64,000 nucleotides of DNA from Haladaptatus sp. DYF46 (GCF_021083305.1 NZ_JAJFAY010000001.1:310001-374000), one strand, 5' to 3'. Numbered from the stretch's first letter, positions 35,916 through 43,473 are shown. Program-made: numbers and translations. The notes: generated by a model not told the origin, from the sequence alone.

Positions 35916-36596
35916 ATGCACCGGACGTTCATCGAGCTGTTGGAGAACAACGCCGACCACGCGGCGGAGTTCCGAACCCGTTTCGACGACGTACAGGAGT
36001 CCCAGCATCCCGACGTCGTTTCCGTCTGCTGTTCCGATTCCCGCGTCTTGCAGGACCACCTCTGGGGGAACGACGAACCGGGAAGCGTCTTCACCTGCGG
36101 CAACATCGGAAACCGCGTCGTCCAGCGAACCGACGCCGGGGAAGTCGTCTCGGGCGACGTCCTCTATCCGGTGGCGCACACGGGAACCGAAACCGTCGTC
36201 GTCGTCGGGCACACCGGTTGCGGTGCCGTCACGGCGACTTACGACGCCCTGACGGACGGGGTGTCCGAACCGGCGGGTATCGAACACTGTCTCGACCTGC
36301 TGAAACCCCGACTCGAAGCGGGTGTCGAAGCGCTCCCGGACGACGTGGACCGCGCGGGTGCCATCAATCGACTCGTCGAGTACAACGTGGACAGACAGGT
36401 CGAGTTCCTCCGCGACAGCGACGACGTCCCGGACGACGTGGACGCCATCGGCGTCGTCTACGACTTTCAGGACGTGTATTCGGGGAATAGGGGAGAGGTC
36501 CACGTCATCAACGTGAACGGGGAGACGAGCGTCGATACGCTGCGGGACGACCACCCGGATATCGACGGGCGAATCGAACGCCTCTGGGAGTACTGA
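35916..36596 (+). CDS. Beta-class carbonic anhydrase
   Basis: A 226-residue zinc enzyme for reversible CO2 hydration. The zinc site is CCSDSR (about 38-43: Cys, with the Asp-Arg dyad) and VGHTGCGAV (about 97-105: His and Cys), and FTCGNIGNRV is conserved between them. Length and layout match prokaryotic beta carbonic anhydrases, without a signal peptide, so it is cytoplasmic. It may supply bicarbonate to carboxylases; the neighbouring biotin ligase gene is a suggestive but loose link. Confidence 0.93.
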   Translation: MHRTFIELLENNADHAAEFRTRFDDVQESQHPDVVSVCCSDSRVLQDHLWGNDEPGSVFTCGNIGNRVVQRTDAGEVVSGDVLYPVAHTGTETVVVVGHTGCGAVTATYDALTDGVSEPAGIEHCLDLLKPRLEAGVEALPDDVDRAGAINRLVEYNVDRQVEFLRDSDDVPDDVDAIGVVYDFQDVYSGNRGEVHVINVNGETSVDTLRDDHPDIDGRIERLWEY

Positions 36597-36649
36597 GGAC
36601 GCGACGAAAGTATCGAAAGAACGATAATAACGCCCCGAATCGTTCGACC

Positions 36650-36892
36650 ATGTCCTCCGAGACGAACGCGCTGCTCCGATCGATTCGCCGTTGGTTGCTG
36701 ATTCTCGTGTTCCTGTTCGGCGTCGCGTTGGTCGTACTCGCTATTGTCGGTGATGACGTGACTGGGTATTCGAACGGTTTCGTCTTCGGAATCGCGGGCT
36801 TTCTCGGCGGCGGAATTTCGCTGGTCGCCGGTCTGATGGCGTTTTTCGACCTCATCGCGGAACAGGAGAGCGCGGATACGCGAAACGAGTGA
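36650..36892 (+). CDS. Small two-helix membrane protein
   Basis: An 80-residue protein with helices LLILVFLFGVALVVLAIVGD and FVFGIAGFLGGGISLVAGLM separated by a short polar turn, and an acidic end (AEQESADTRNE). Two membrane spans with both ends inside are likely. It starts 53 bases after the carbonic anhydrase stop with its own AT-rich upstream (CGATAATAAC). No family is recognised. Confidence 0.65.
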   Translation: MSSETNALLRSIRRWLLILVFLFGVALVVLAIVGDDVTGYSNGFVFGIAGFLGGGISLVAGLMAFFDLIAEQESADTRNE

Positions 36893-36989
36893 CTACTTCA
36901 CTTCGTTTCCCACATCTTTCGTATCTGTTCCGACGAAATATACGCCCCTACCGAAACGAACACCTTCGAACTTGGCATTGTGTGAGGAG

Positions 36990-37424
36990 ATGACCGAAAC
37001 GACGATTCACGAGTTGGAAACCGAACGGGAGTGGCTGGACGCGTTTCCGGTGATGGTGCAGTTGCGAACCCATCTCGACGAGGACACGTACCTCGACTAT
37101 CTGCGAACGATGACGACCGACGGATACCGACTTTTCGCCGTCAGTGTAGACGGGGAAATCGTCACGCTCGCTGGCGTCGGCGTTCAGGTGAACATGTACT
37201 ACGGTCGCCACGTATGGGTGTACGAGTTGATTACCGACGGCGACCATCGCTCGGAAGGCTACGGGGCGGAACTGCTATCGTTCATCGAGGAGTGGGGAAG
37301 AGAGCAAAACTGCGAACTCGTCGCGCTCTCATCGGGTCTCCAACGGGAGGACGCACACCGCTTCTACGAGGACCGAATCGGCATGGAACGGGCTAGCTAC
37401 GTGTACAAACAACCGTTGCGGTAG
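36990..37424 (+). CDS. GNAT-family N-acetyltransferase
   Basis: A 144-residue acetyltransferase. The acetyl-CoA motif is the strand-helix VYELITDGDHRSEGYGAELLSFIEEW, with DHRSEGYG as the R/Q-x-x-G-x-G loop, and the C-terminal strand is RASYVYKQPL. The ATG at 36990 follows GTGAGGAG, a strong ribosome-binding site, and was preferred to an upstream TTG. The acceptor substrate cannot be inferred. Confidence 0.88.
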   Translation: MTETTIHELETEREWLDAFPVMVQLRTHLDEDTYLDYLRTMTTDGYRLFAVSVDGEIVTLAGVGVQVNMYYGRHVWVYELITDGDHRSEGYGAELLSFIEEWGREQNCELVALSSGLQREDAHRFYEDRIGMERASYVYKQPLR

Positions 37425-37468
37425 CCGCTGCGTCGTTTCCCCCGTGAACGCAGCGAACGGGAGAGAGA

Positions 37469-38149
37469 TTACAGCCCGCTCCACAGGGCGACGAATCCGA
37501 ACCCGACGATGACGACGCCCGCGAGTTGGCTCACTCGGTACACGTGGGAGCGACTGAACTGGGTGCGGAAACGGCTCACGCCGGTACTCAACGCGAACCA
37601 CCAGAGCGCCGACCCGAGGAAGACGCCGCCGACCAACGCGACGGCGTCGAGATACTCGCCGGACGTTCCGATTCCCAACCCGGTGAAGATGCCGATGAAA
37701 GCGAGGAGGGTCATCGGATTGGTAATCGTCAGTAAGAACGTCGAACCATACTCCCGGACGAGCGTGCGTCCACCCGCGGGAGACACGTCGGCTGTTCTGG
37801 GTTCGGAGCTATCTGTGGAAACAGTGAGTTCGGGTGTCGCCGTCGAAGCGCGCGCCGCCGGTTCGCCACGGAACGACCGGACGCCGAAATAGACGAGCAG
37901 GAGACCGCCGCCGAGGTGGATGCTCGTCCGGTGAGCGAGCAGTGTCGCGGAGAGCGCCGTGATTCCGAATCCGGCAATCGACCCGTACACCGCGTCCGCG
38001 GACGCCGCTCCGAGTCCGCTGACGAACCCCGACCGTCGTCCGTTAGAAAGCGTTCGCTGGATGCAGAGGACTCCGATGGGTCCGACCGGTGCCGCGATGG
38101 AGAATCCGAGGACGATACCGCGAACCAGGATGTCGATTGTCGTCGTTAA
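37469..38149 (-). CDS. LysE/RhtB-family exporter with no usable start codon
   Basis: Homology to LysE amino-acid exporters starts near 38128: LVRGIVLGFSIAAPVGPIGV is the family's first helix and PVGP motif. The frame is open from 38155 down to the stop at 37469. However, between the in-frame TGA (38156-38158) and the GTG at 37990 there is no ATG, GTG or TTG. The first codons read TTA-ACG-ACG-ACA, where a homologue might have ATG-ACG-ACG. The GTG at 37990 would remove the first helix and the PVGP motif. It may be a start-loss pseudogene, an unusual start (CTG at 38128), or a sequence error. The later five helices look intact. Confidence 0.7.
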   Translation of the reverse strand, partial: LTTTIDILVRGIVLGFSIAAPVGPIGVLCIQRTLSNGRRSGFVSGLGAASADAVYGSIAGFGITALSATLLAHRTSIHLGGGLLLVYFGVRSFRGEPAARASTATPELTVSTDSSEPRTADVSPAGGRTLVREYGSTFLLTITNPMTLLAFIGIFTGLGIGTSGEYLDAVALVGGVFLGSALWWFALSTGVSRFRTQFSRSHVYRVSQLAGVVIVGFGFVALWSGL

Positions 38150-38320
38150 TAGACGTCACCTCTCGACTGCTCGATGGTGGTTCTTGGACAAGTACCTTCC
38201 TCAAGTTCGCCGATTGCTACCATTACACACACGCTTCTCTTTCACGTTCGACCGGAATGTGACCGCGGAAGCGGTCGGTGAGAGTCGATCGGTTGGTGGA
38301 CAGCGTCAATGCGGGAAGGG

Positions 38321-38785
38321 CTACGACGGACGTTCGTGGAGTTCGTCCCTCGACTCGTACGGATAGCCGTGCAGGGCGCGTTCTTCGAGGCTATCTTCGG
38401 TTATCGAATACGTCACGGTGTACCTGAAGTCGGTCGGTTGGACGAGTCGGTTCGTGTCGACTATCCTCCCGTGACAACTGAGGCGAACTCGGAACCGGTC
38501 GGACGCCGTCTCCGTCGTCGAAACCGCGGTGCAGTCCGCCCGAACGTCGTCATTCGTATCGAGCGTGTGCCCCCGCGAAGCGAGGAGGTCATTGAACAGG
38601 CGGATTCGTTCGTAGTCGATGAGATACTTCCTCGCCGCGGCACCGTCGAGCGTCGCGGGTCGCTCCGGTACGACCGGGTTGCGTTCGCTCACGGTGTTTC
38701 CGTCGTAGGGCGAATCCTCGACGAGAAGCGACCCGACTCCAAGGAGGGCGATTCCGACGACGACGATCGCGACGAGAGCTTTCAT
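38321..38785 (-). CDS. Membrane-anchored protein of unknown function
   Basis: A 154-residue protein with one N-terminal hydrophobic helix (KALVAIVVVGIALLGVGSLLV), either an anchor or an uncleaved signal, and a polar outside domain. Two Cys (ADCTAVS and LSCHGRI) may form a disulphide. AARKYLIDYERIRLFNDLLA is a likely amphipathic helix. I do not recognise the family. It lies in the gene-poor accessory stretch between LysE and the cassette array. Confidence 0.6.
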   Translation of the reverse strand: MKALVAIVVVGIALLGVGSLLVEDSPYDGNTVSERNPVVPERPATLDGAAARKYLIDYERIRLFNDLLASRGHTLDTNDDVRADCTAVSTTETASDRFRVRLSCHGRIVDTNRLVQPTDFRYTVTYSITEDSLEERALHGYPYESRDELHERPS

Positions 38786-38914
38786 GGGCGGAATGTATCC
38801 GTACTTCGGAAGACGGTGTCAAAAGAATACGGTAGAGTCAAAGAACTGCTGCACATACGGGACCGACCGTCGTTTCGAGGAAAATTCTATCTACGAGGAT
38901 ATCCAACACGGCGC

Positions 38915-39049
38915 ATGAACTCGTCGGTAGTGATGGCCGTAATCGCGGTGTTCTCGGCAGTCGCTTCGATTGCGATGCTCGTCCTCGAAGCGAAACGGTT
39001 TCTTCGGGGAGAGGGACGCTACGGGATGCAAAATTCCGAAAGCAAGTAG
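38915..39049 (+). CDS. Very small membrane protein
   Basis: A 44-residue protein starting MNSSVVMAVIAVFSAVASIA, one membrane helix followed by a short basic tail (LEAKRFLRGEGRYG). The ATG has an AT-rich upstream (AAATTCTATC) and the frame ends cleanly. Its brevity makes it uncertain, but codon use is consistent with a gene. Function unknown. Confidence 0.4.
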   Translation: MNSSVVMAVIAVFSAVASIAMLVLEAKRFLRGEGRYGMQNSESK

Positions 39050-39186
39050 GTCGACGCTCGACGTAGCATGGTGGTTTTCGCCACCCACCCTACGGGACAT
39101 CTCCGATTTCCGTACTGCTCACTTCTTCTGGTCTATAACTGCGGGGGGTTTTCGTCCGATTTGTTGTTACTAGTGGAAGGAACGAA

Positions 39187-39546
39187 CTACGGAATTCCAA
39201 CGCATCGGTGTCGCCGGGCGAGATAGAGAATCGCAATCGGCACGTTCAGTAACGGAACGAAGACGAACAGGTAGAGGAGGGTCGGCGTCCACTCCGACTG
39301 CGTGCTCACGTACTTTCGGTCGTGGTAGAGTGCGAACGGAGCGAACAACGAGAATGCATAGCTCACGACGATCAACACCGATGCAGTTTCAGTGAGATAT
39401 CCCGAAACCTGTGGCCCGACGTACCGAGCGAAGGTGGTGTTTGCGAGTGTTACCGAGAACCAGAGGAGGTAAAGGATCGGTATCGCCACAACCGGAATCC
39501 ACCAGCTACCGGGGAATATCGCTCTGCGGCTTTTTGTAGTGGACAT
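39187..39546 (-). CDS. Membrane protein of unknown function
   Basis: A 119-residue protein with three or four hydrophobic segments (SWWIPVVAIPILYLLWFSVT, TETASVLIVVSYAFSLFAPF, TLLYLFVFVPLLNVPIAILY) ending in a short basic tail. It resembles small haloarchaeal membrane proteins near phage or defence genes, but no family is named. The ATG at 39546 is preferred; the frame runs upstream through a chorismate-mutase-tail repeat (39641-39664), which I treat as chance. Confidence 0.6.
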   Translation of the reverse strand: MSTTKSRRAIFPGSWWIPVVAIPILYLLWFSVTLANTTFARYVGPQVSGYLTETASVLIVVSYAFSLFAPFALYHDRKYVSTQSEWTPTLLYLFVFVPLLNVPIAILYLARRHRCVGIP

Positions 39547-39640
39547 GGGCTTTCGTCCATTGTACAGATGCGTGGAATCAGTAATAGCTCTTCGTGGGGA
39601 TTTCCAAACTGCGTATCGGTGTGAGTTACTACCGTTTTCC

Positions 39641-39664
39641 CGCTGTTCCACTTCGTTCAACTCG
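39641..39664 (-). repeat. Chorismate-mutase-tail repeat, copy A
   Basis: Reads SELNEVEQR on the minus strand. It matches the 24-base core of the genuine gene end (44171-44194) with five mismatches, mostly at third codon positions. Confidence 0.8.
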
Positions 39665-39751
39665 CTGAAATCCACATTATCACCTGCCGACATTACGGCG
39701 ATATGCTCCCGAGAAGCTCGAAATGACACGATACAGGCCTCTAATCGCGCT

Positions 39752-40597
39752 TCAGAACAGGCCGGTGATGAACCCGATTCCCATAACGATGAGGACGGCG
39801 GCGGAGAACGCCGGGAGGTACGGCGTGTACCGCTCGACTCTCTCCTCGTATCGGTGATAGCCCGCGATCAACAGCATCGTCAGACCGACGATACCGACGA
39901 TGACGGTAATGGCGTACGCGCTCATCAGTTCGAGGCAGTAGTTCGACCCGGCACAGAGCACGATAATCTCGAACTCCTCCTCGTGGGCGAACCCGAGGAG
40001 GAACGCGAACCACGCGATTCCGAAGAGACCCCGGTCGGAGGCTTCGTCGAGGTTGCCGTGCGAATGAGAGTGTCCTCCGACGAACGGGACGAACCCTTTC
40101 AGACGAGAGAGCCGACCTCCGTCGTCGTGGTCGTGTGAATGACTGCCGTCGTGAGGGTGGCTGTGATCGTGGGAATGACCGTCGTGAGAATGATCGCCGC
40201 CATTAGAGTGGCCGTGGTCGTGGCCGTCGTCATGGTCATGAGCCCCGTGAGAATGCCCGTGGAAGTACTCGCGGATACCGAGCGCGATCAGCAAGACACC
40301 GGCCACGAGACTTACCGGCCCGCCGATTTGAATACCGTCGAGTATGGTGATCGACTCGTTGACTTGCGTGAGGCTAAAGTACTCTTTGGCGTAGAAGAAC
40401 ACCCCTACCATCGCAATACTGCTGATGAGGTGGCCGACACCGAGGATGAAACTCGCCGCGAACCCGTAGGCCCACTTGTTGGTTTGGTCGAGCGCGTATG
40501 ACGCGGCGACGGGCCAACCGTGTCCGGGTTCGATACCGTGGACCGCACCGAGGGCGACGGCACCGACGAGAAGTCCGAGTGCTTCGTTGTGTAACAT
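39752..40597 (-). CDS. Nickel/cobalt transporter (NiCoT/RcnA-like) with His-rich loop
   Basis: A 281-residue membrane protein of the nickel/cobalt transporter group. HGIEPGHGWPVAASYALDQ in the first segment has the HxxxxxH-type metal motif. FAASFILGVGHLISS and the late FLLGFAHEEEFEIIVLC carry further His. A loop of about 75 residues (120-195) is packed with His and Asp and should bind metal. Adjacent nikR makes nickel import or balance likely; cobalt is possible. The ATG at 40597 begins MLHNEALGLLVGA. It is divergent from nikR and occupies the first cassette. Confidence 0.9.
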   Translation of the reverse strand: MLHNEALGLLVGAVALGAVHGIEPGHGWPVAASYALDQTNKWAYGFAASFILGVGHLISSIAMVGVFFYAKEYFSLTQVNESITILDGIQIGGPVSLVAGVLLIALGIREYFHGHSHGAHDHDDGHDHGHSNGGDHSHDGHSHDHSHPHDGSHSHDHDDGGRLSRLKGFVPFVGGHSHSHGNLDEASDRGLFGIAWFAFLLGFAHEEEFEIIVLCAGSNYCLELMSAYAITVIVGIVGLTMLLIAGYHRYEERVERYTPYLPAFSAAVLIVMGIGFITGLF

Positions 40598-40615
40598 CGA
40601 CGTATCCAAGTCTCT

Positions 40616-40633
40616 GTGGATAACGTGGATAAC
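40616..40633. promoter_or_regulatory. Tandem 9-base repeat in the nickel transporter / nikR intergenic region
   Basis: GTGGATAAC occurs twice in tandem with no gap. The 107-base region between the divergent genes also has ACGATT at 40632 and AATCGT at 40657, an inverted pair 25 bases apart centre to centre. Either could be the NikR operator. Confidence 0.45.
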
Positions 40634-40704
40634 GATTGTTACTACCGAAACGGGGGAATCGTAATACGGGAGATGTCTTATGAAGGCAGGACGAGCAAAC
40701 ACAT

Positions 40705-41100
40705 ATGCGAACGAGCTTCAACATCCCTGACGAAGTTCTCGAAGAATTCGACAACGTGTGGCAAGAGCAGGGACTCGAAAACCGGTCACGTGCGGTCAGG
40801 GAAGCGATGCTAGAGTACATCGAATCACACTTACGTCTCGAAGAGACGACCGGTGAGATCGTCACGCTCGTCGGCTTCGACTATCGCCACCACGATGTGA
40901 TACGGGAACTCCACGCCGTCCAGCACGAGTATCAGGACGTCATCCTCAATACGAGCCACACTCACCAAGGGGAGTGGTGTCTGGAGTCGCTGTTCTGTCG
41001 GGGGTCCGCCGAGCGGGTCCGTGAACTAACCTATCAACTCCGAGACTTCGACGGCGTACGGCGGGTAAAGGTGATGGTGATTCGGGATAACCTCGAATGA
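40705..41100 (+). CDS. nikR: Nickel-responsive regulator NikR
   Basis: A 131-residue ribbon-helix-helix repressor. RTSFNIPDEVLEEFDNVWQE is the DNA-binding N-terminus, and the C-terminal ACT-like domain carries the nickel ligands: His in HHDVIRELHAV and the TSHTHQGEWCLESL motif with His-x-His and Cys (about 84-97). With nickel bound it should repress the divergent transporter gene. A TATA-like TCTTATGA lies about 27 bases before the ATG. A copy of the chorismate mutase tail follows 11 bases after its stop. Confidence 0.92.
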   Translation: MRTSFNIPDEVLEEFDNVWQEQGLENRSRAVREAMLEYIESHLRLEETTGEIVTLVGFDYRHHDVIRELHAVQHEYQDVILNTSHTHQGEWCLESLFCRGSAERVRELTYQLRDFDGVRRVKVMVIRDNLE

Positions 41101-41111
41101 GCCTTCCCTCT

Positions 41112-41135
41112 CGCTGTTCGACCGTGTTCAATTCA
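41112..41135 (-). repeat. Chorismate-mutase-tail repeat, copy B
   Basis: Reads ELNTVEQR on the minus strand and continues EGR before losing resemblance. Five mismatches to the core of the genuine gene end. It lies directly after nikR. Confidence 0.7.
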
Positions 41136-41199
41136 CGAACTGGCGTTACGGATCTTGTCAACCTTCTGCTTCTCAATACACTTCTGCACCGCACTCCTC

Positions 41200-41248
41200 G
41201 TGGGTAATAGTGGGTAAGAATTATCTAACAGTGGGTCTTAGTGGGTAA
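41200..41248. promoter_or_regulatory. Four iterated GTGGGT(AA) elements before the MazEF-like genes
   Basis: GTGGGTAA or GTGGGTCT occurs at 41200, 41210, 41231 and 41241. The spacings of 10, 21 and 10 bases put all four on one face of the helix. The last ends five bases before the antitoxin ATG. A likely autoregulatory operator of the toxin-antitoxin complex. Confidence 0.6.
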
Positions 41249-41252
41249 CACG

Positions 41253-41489
41253 ATGAAAGTAGATGCTCACGACCTCCGAACGAACGATACAGACGACCGG
41301 GGGAGAGTCTACCTCGGGACGGAGTATGCGAATAAGCGTGTGACCGTTGCTGTCGTCGAGGTCGAATCTGACCGCCCTGACGAAGAGGAACTGGCCGCCG
41401 CGTATCGAGAGGCGTCTGAGAATGCTGACGCTCTCTCTGAGGAGTGGGACGAGGTGTCCGACGAGGCGTGGGATGGACTGGATGAATGA
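41253..41489 (+). CDS. Antitoxin-like protein paired with MazF toxin
   Basis: A 78-residue, very acidic protein. The N-terminal MKVDAHDLRTNDTDDRGRVY and YLGTEYANKRVTVAVVEV look like a small beta-rich DNA-binding part, and the C-terminal tail (EELAAAYREASENADALSEE) is helical and acidic, the shape of antitoxin tails that wrap the toxin. It overlaps the toxin gene by four bases. The family name is uncertain; the antitoxin role comes from position and layout. Confidence 0.72.
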   Translation: MKVDAHDLRTNDTDDRGRVYLGTEYANKRVTVAVVEVESDRPDEEELAAAYREASENADALSEEWDEVSDEAWDGLDE

Positions 41490-41839
41490 GTGAGGATACT
41501 GACGTTCGACGCGGCGACGTTGTCATCGTCCGACTCGACCCCTCCGAAGGCCACGAGCTGAAAAAGACCCGCCCCGCCGTAGTCGTGCAAAACGATGTCG
41601 GGAACCGAAATTCCAGCACGACCATCGTCGCCCCGGCAACTGGAACGCACCGAGGCTACCCGTTTGAGGTCCTCGTCGAAGCAACAGGGTCGCCGTTCGA
41701 GAAGGATTCTTCGGTTCGCCTCGACCAGATTCGCGTCATCTCGATCGAAAAGCGGATTCACTCGGTCGTCGGAAGTCTCAGCGAGTCGACCATGACCGAG
41801 GTTGATGACGCACTGAAACTAAGCCTCGAACTGGATTGA
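41486..41839 (+). CDS. PemK/MazF-family toxin (endoribonuclease)
   Basis: A 117-residue MazF-like protein: RRGDVVIVRLDPSEGHELKKTRPAVVV is the family's opening beta-sheet with the conserved RGD-like turn and KxRPAVV, and SSTTIVAPAT plus VRLDQIRVISIEKR complete the fold. MazF toxins cut mRNA at short sequences when free of antitoxin. It is second in the pair and translationally coupled. A tail repeat starts 26 bases after its stop. Confidence 0.9.
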   Translation: MSEDTDVRRGDVVIVRLDPSEGHELKKTRPAVVVQNDVGNRNSSTTIVAPATGTHRGYPFEVLVEATGSPFEKDSSVRLDQIRVISIEKRIHSVVGSLSESTMTEVDDALKLSLELD

Positions 41840-41865
41840 GCTACCGATTCTGCCACCGATTCTGT

Positions 41866-41889
41866 CGTTGCTCCACCTTGTTCAGTTCG
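41866..41889 (-). repeat. Chorismate-mutase-tail repeat, copy C
   Basis: Differs from the core of the genuine gene end at only one of 24 bases. On the minus strand it reads IELNKVEQRQNR, then a duplicated WQNR and a TAG stop, so an almost intact tail. Confidence 0.85.
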
Positions 41890-41986
41890 ATGAAATCACT
41901 ATATAGGCTAGTAAAGCGACCACAGCCATACCATAACTTCCCTAATGATGGTACGATTCTTTGTCAATGGTATTGTAGTATATTCT

Positions 41987-42232
41987 ATGTCAACAGAGAC
42001 GGATAGACAGGGCCGGTTGTACATCCCTAAAGAGGTGCGTGAGAAGTACGGCGAGAAATACCACATCGTGACCTACGAGGATAGAATCGAACTTATTCCA
42101 GTCGCGGACGACCCTCTCGCCGCCGTCCGTGAGGCGGCAGGCGGCCTCCGTGATGCGTCCGTCGAGGAGATTCGAGAGGACATCGAGGCAGAGGGAAGAG
42201 CCAAAGCCCGTGACAAGGACGCCGATAGATGA
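41987..42232 (+). CDS. AbrB/SpoVT-type antitoxin
   Basis: An 81-residue protein. TDRQGRLYIPKEVREKYGEK is the swapped-hairpin AbrB DNA-binding fold, and DRIELIPVADDPL leads to a helical acidic tail (EEIREDIEAEGRAKARDK) that should bind the toxin. The ATG at 41987 begins MSTETDRQGRL; the frame upstream is AT-rich. It overlaps the PIN toxin gene by four bases (ATGA). This makes a VapBC-type pair. Confidence 0.88.
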   Translation: MSTETDRQGRLYIPKEVREKYGEKYHIVTYEDRIELIPVADDPLAAVREAAGGLRDASVEEIREDIEAEGRAKARDKDADR

Positions 42233-42615
42233 CGGTGTACGTCGAGACCGATTTTTTGCTCGCACTCGCAAAAGATTCCGGCTGGTTACAGGGGTCGGCC
42301 GAGGAAGCGCTGGCAGAATACGAAGTCGAAACGTCGGCATTCTCGTATCTCGAACTCGTTCTCGCCAGAGAACGCCACGAGTTCGACTACGTTCCGCTGA
42401 TTGCAAACCTGCTCGAACTCGTCCCCGTTCGAGACGAAGAAGAGAAACAGGTGGTTCTGAAGGCCGTCAACTATTACGACGAGGGAATGACCCCATTCGA
42501 CGCATTCCACGCGGCCACTACGGAAACTCGGGGAATAGACGTACTCTCATCCGAGAAAGATTACGATGACATCGAAGTGGCGAGAGTTCCACTGGAACCG
42601 ACCGACGAGGAATAG
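42229..42615 (+). CDS. PIN-domain toxin (VapC-like)
   Basis: A 128-residue PIN ribonuclease. Acidic metal ligands are visible in VYVETDFLLALAKD (Glu/Asp 5-7), SYLELVLARE, TPFDAFHAATT and LSSEKDYDDI. VapC toxins cleave specific RNAs, often initiator tRNA or rRNA. It is coupled to the AbrB antitoxin by ATGA. It begins MTVYVETDF rather than the common DTS, a modest deviation. A tail repeat including its stop codon follows 10 bases after its end. Confidence 0.88.
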   Translation: MTVYVETDFLLALAKDSGWLQGSAEEALAEYEVETSAFSYLELVLARERHEFDYVPLIANLLELVPVRDEEEKQVVLKAVNYYDEGMTPFDAFHAATTETRGIDVLSSEKDYDDIEVARVPLEPTDEE

Positions 42616-42625
42616 TCTCGACGCC

Positions 42626-42662
42626 TCAGCGGCTCTCCCGCTGCTCCACTTTGTTCAACTCG
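42626..42662 (-). repeat. Chorismate-mutase-tail repeat, copy D (with stop codon)
   Basis: Reads SELNKVEQRESR and a TGA stop on the minus strand, against IELNKVEQRQSR and TGA at the real gene end. Over the 37 bases seven differ. A complete former 3' end of a chorismate mutase gene. Confidence 0.88.
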
Positions 42663-42722
42663 GAGAATTTTACCATGCAAGACTGCACACTTTTCAAATT
42701 TGTTCCTTCCAGCGTTCAGAAG

Positions 42723-43139
42723 TCACATCGTCTCGAATGATTCGATTACTTCGGTGGTGGTGAACACAGGAACGAGGTCTTGTTCATCGAAATCGGCGTC
42801 GTCGCTCCACATTCCTGTGTCACGAGCAAGCGCACAGGCCACGTACAGTACGTCGTCTGGGTCGGTGTCACCTATTGCTTCTTCTGCCTCCTCGATGTGC
42901 GGGTAGAACTTGCTGGCGGGCACCGTCTCGACATACTGGAACAAGAGGTCGATAAACTGTTGAACCCTGTCCGAACTCATTCCCGATTTCTCGACGATGA
43001 GGTCTTCGTAGTTCCCGATTTCATCGTGGACAAATTCGGGTGTCAGGAGTTCCGGTTCGAGCGTAACGATGAGTTCCCGTGTTTTCGAGTTAGCGATGAG
43101 TGCGGAGATGACAACGTTCGCATCGACAACCAACTTCAT
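42723..43139 (-). CDS. PIN-domain protein, toxin of a third TA pair
   Basis: A 138-residue PIN protein with the classical acidic set: MKLVVDANVVISALI (Asp 6), TPEFVHDEI (Glu), IGDTDPDDVLYVACAL (two Asp). This COG2405-like branch is longer than VapC, and partners are often RHH proteins. It is the second gene of a minus-strand pair, nine bases after the RHH antitoxin, so toxin follows antitoxin. It is oriented opposite to the other two TA pairs in the array. Confidence 0.85.
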   Translation of the reverse strand: MKLVVDANVVISALIANSKTRELIVTLEPELLTPEFVHDEIGNYEDLIVEKSGMSSDRVQQFIDLLFQYVETVPASKFYPHIEEAEEAIGDTDPDDVLYVACALARDTGMWSDDADFDEQDLVPVFTTTEVIESFETM

Positions 43140-43148
43140 TCGTCAGGA

Positions 43149-43379
43149 TTACTCCGACTCTTTTTCGACGCGCTTGCGTGCGCTCTCGTTGATTTTGGCG
43201 GCGATTTCGTCTACGTCTTCGGTAGTGAGTTCGCTGTCGGCGGTGAGTTCGTCCAACAGTTCGAGATTCTCGATTTTGTCTCGGATGGCTTGTCGAGTGA
43301 CTTCGCTCCAGTTGATTTCCGGGTGCTTCTCCATCCTCTCCTTGAGGTCATCATCCACGTTGACTGTGATGGTGGGCAT
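43149..43379 (-). CDS. Ribbon-helix-helix antitoxin
   Basis: A 76-residue protein beginning MPTITVNVDDDLKERMEKHP, the beta-strand and first helix of a CopG-type RHH fold, followed by INWSEVTRQAIRDKIENLEL. The C-terminal helix is acidic with a Lys/Arg end. It should bind DNA as a dimer, silence its own promoter and neutralise the adjacent PIN toxin. The ATG at 43379 was chosen because it begins the RHH strand. Confidence 0.85.
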   Translation of the reverse strand: MPTITVNVDDDLKERMEKHPEINWSEVTRQAIRDKIENLELLDELTADSELTTEDVDEIAAKINESARKRVEKESE

Positions 43380-43473
43380 ACAGAGAACTATGGAAACACA
43401 GAATACTGTATCTTCCGGTGCCACAACCTTCGGCAGAGGGTTGTTTATTGCCTGCGGTGCTTGTTCGACACGT

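Noticed and set aside
39547..39729. N-terminal extension of the membrane protein through the aroQ-tail repeat
   Set aside because: The frame happens to be open through copy A; the ATG at 39546 begins the hydrophobic part and the extension has no conserved feature.
40022..40260. Repeated CATGGTC/GTGACC-type blocks as a CRISPR or tandem repeat
   Set aside because: They encode the His/Asp-rich loop of the nickel transporter in frame; spacing and sequence are irregular, so no array.
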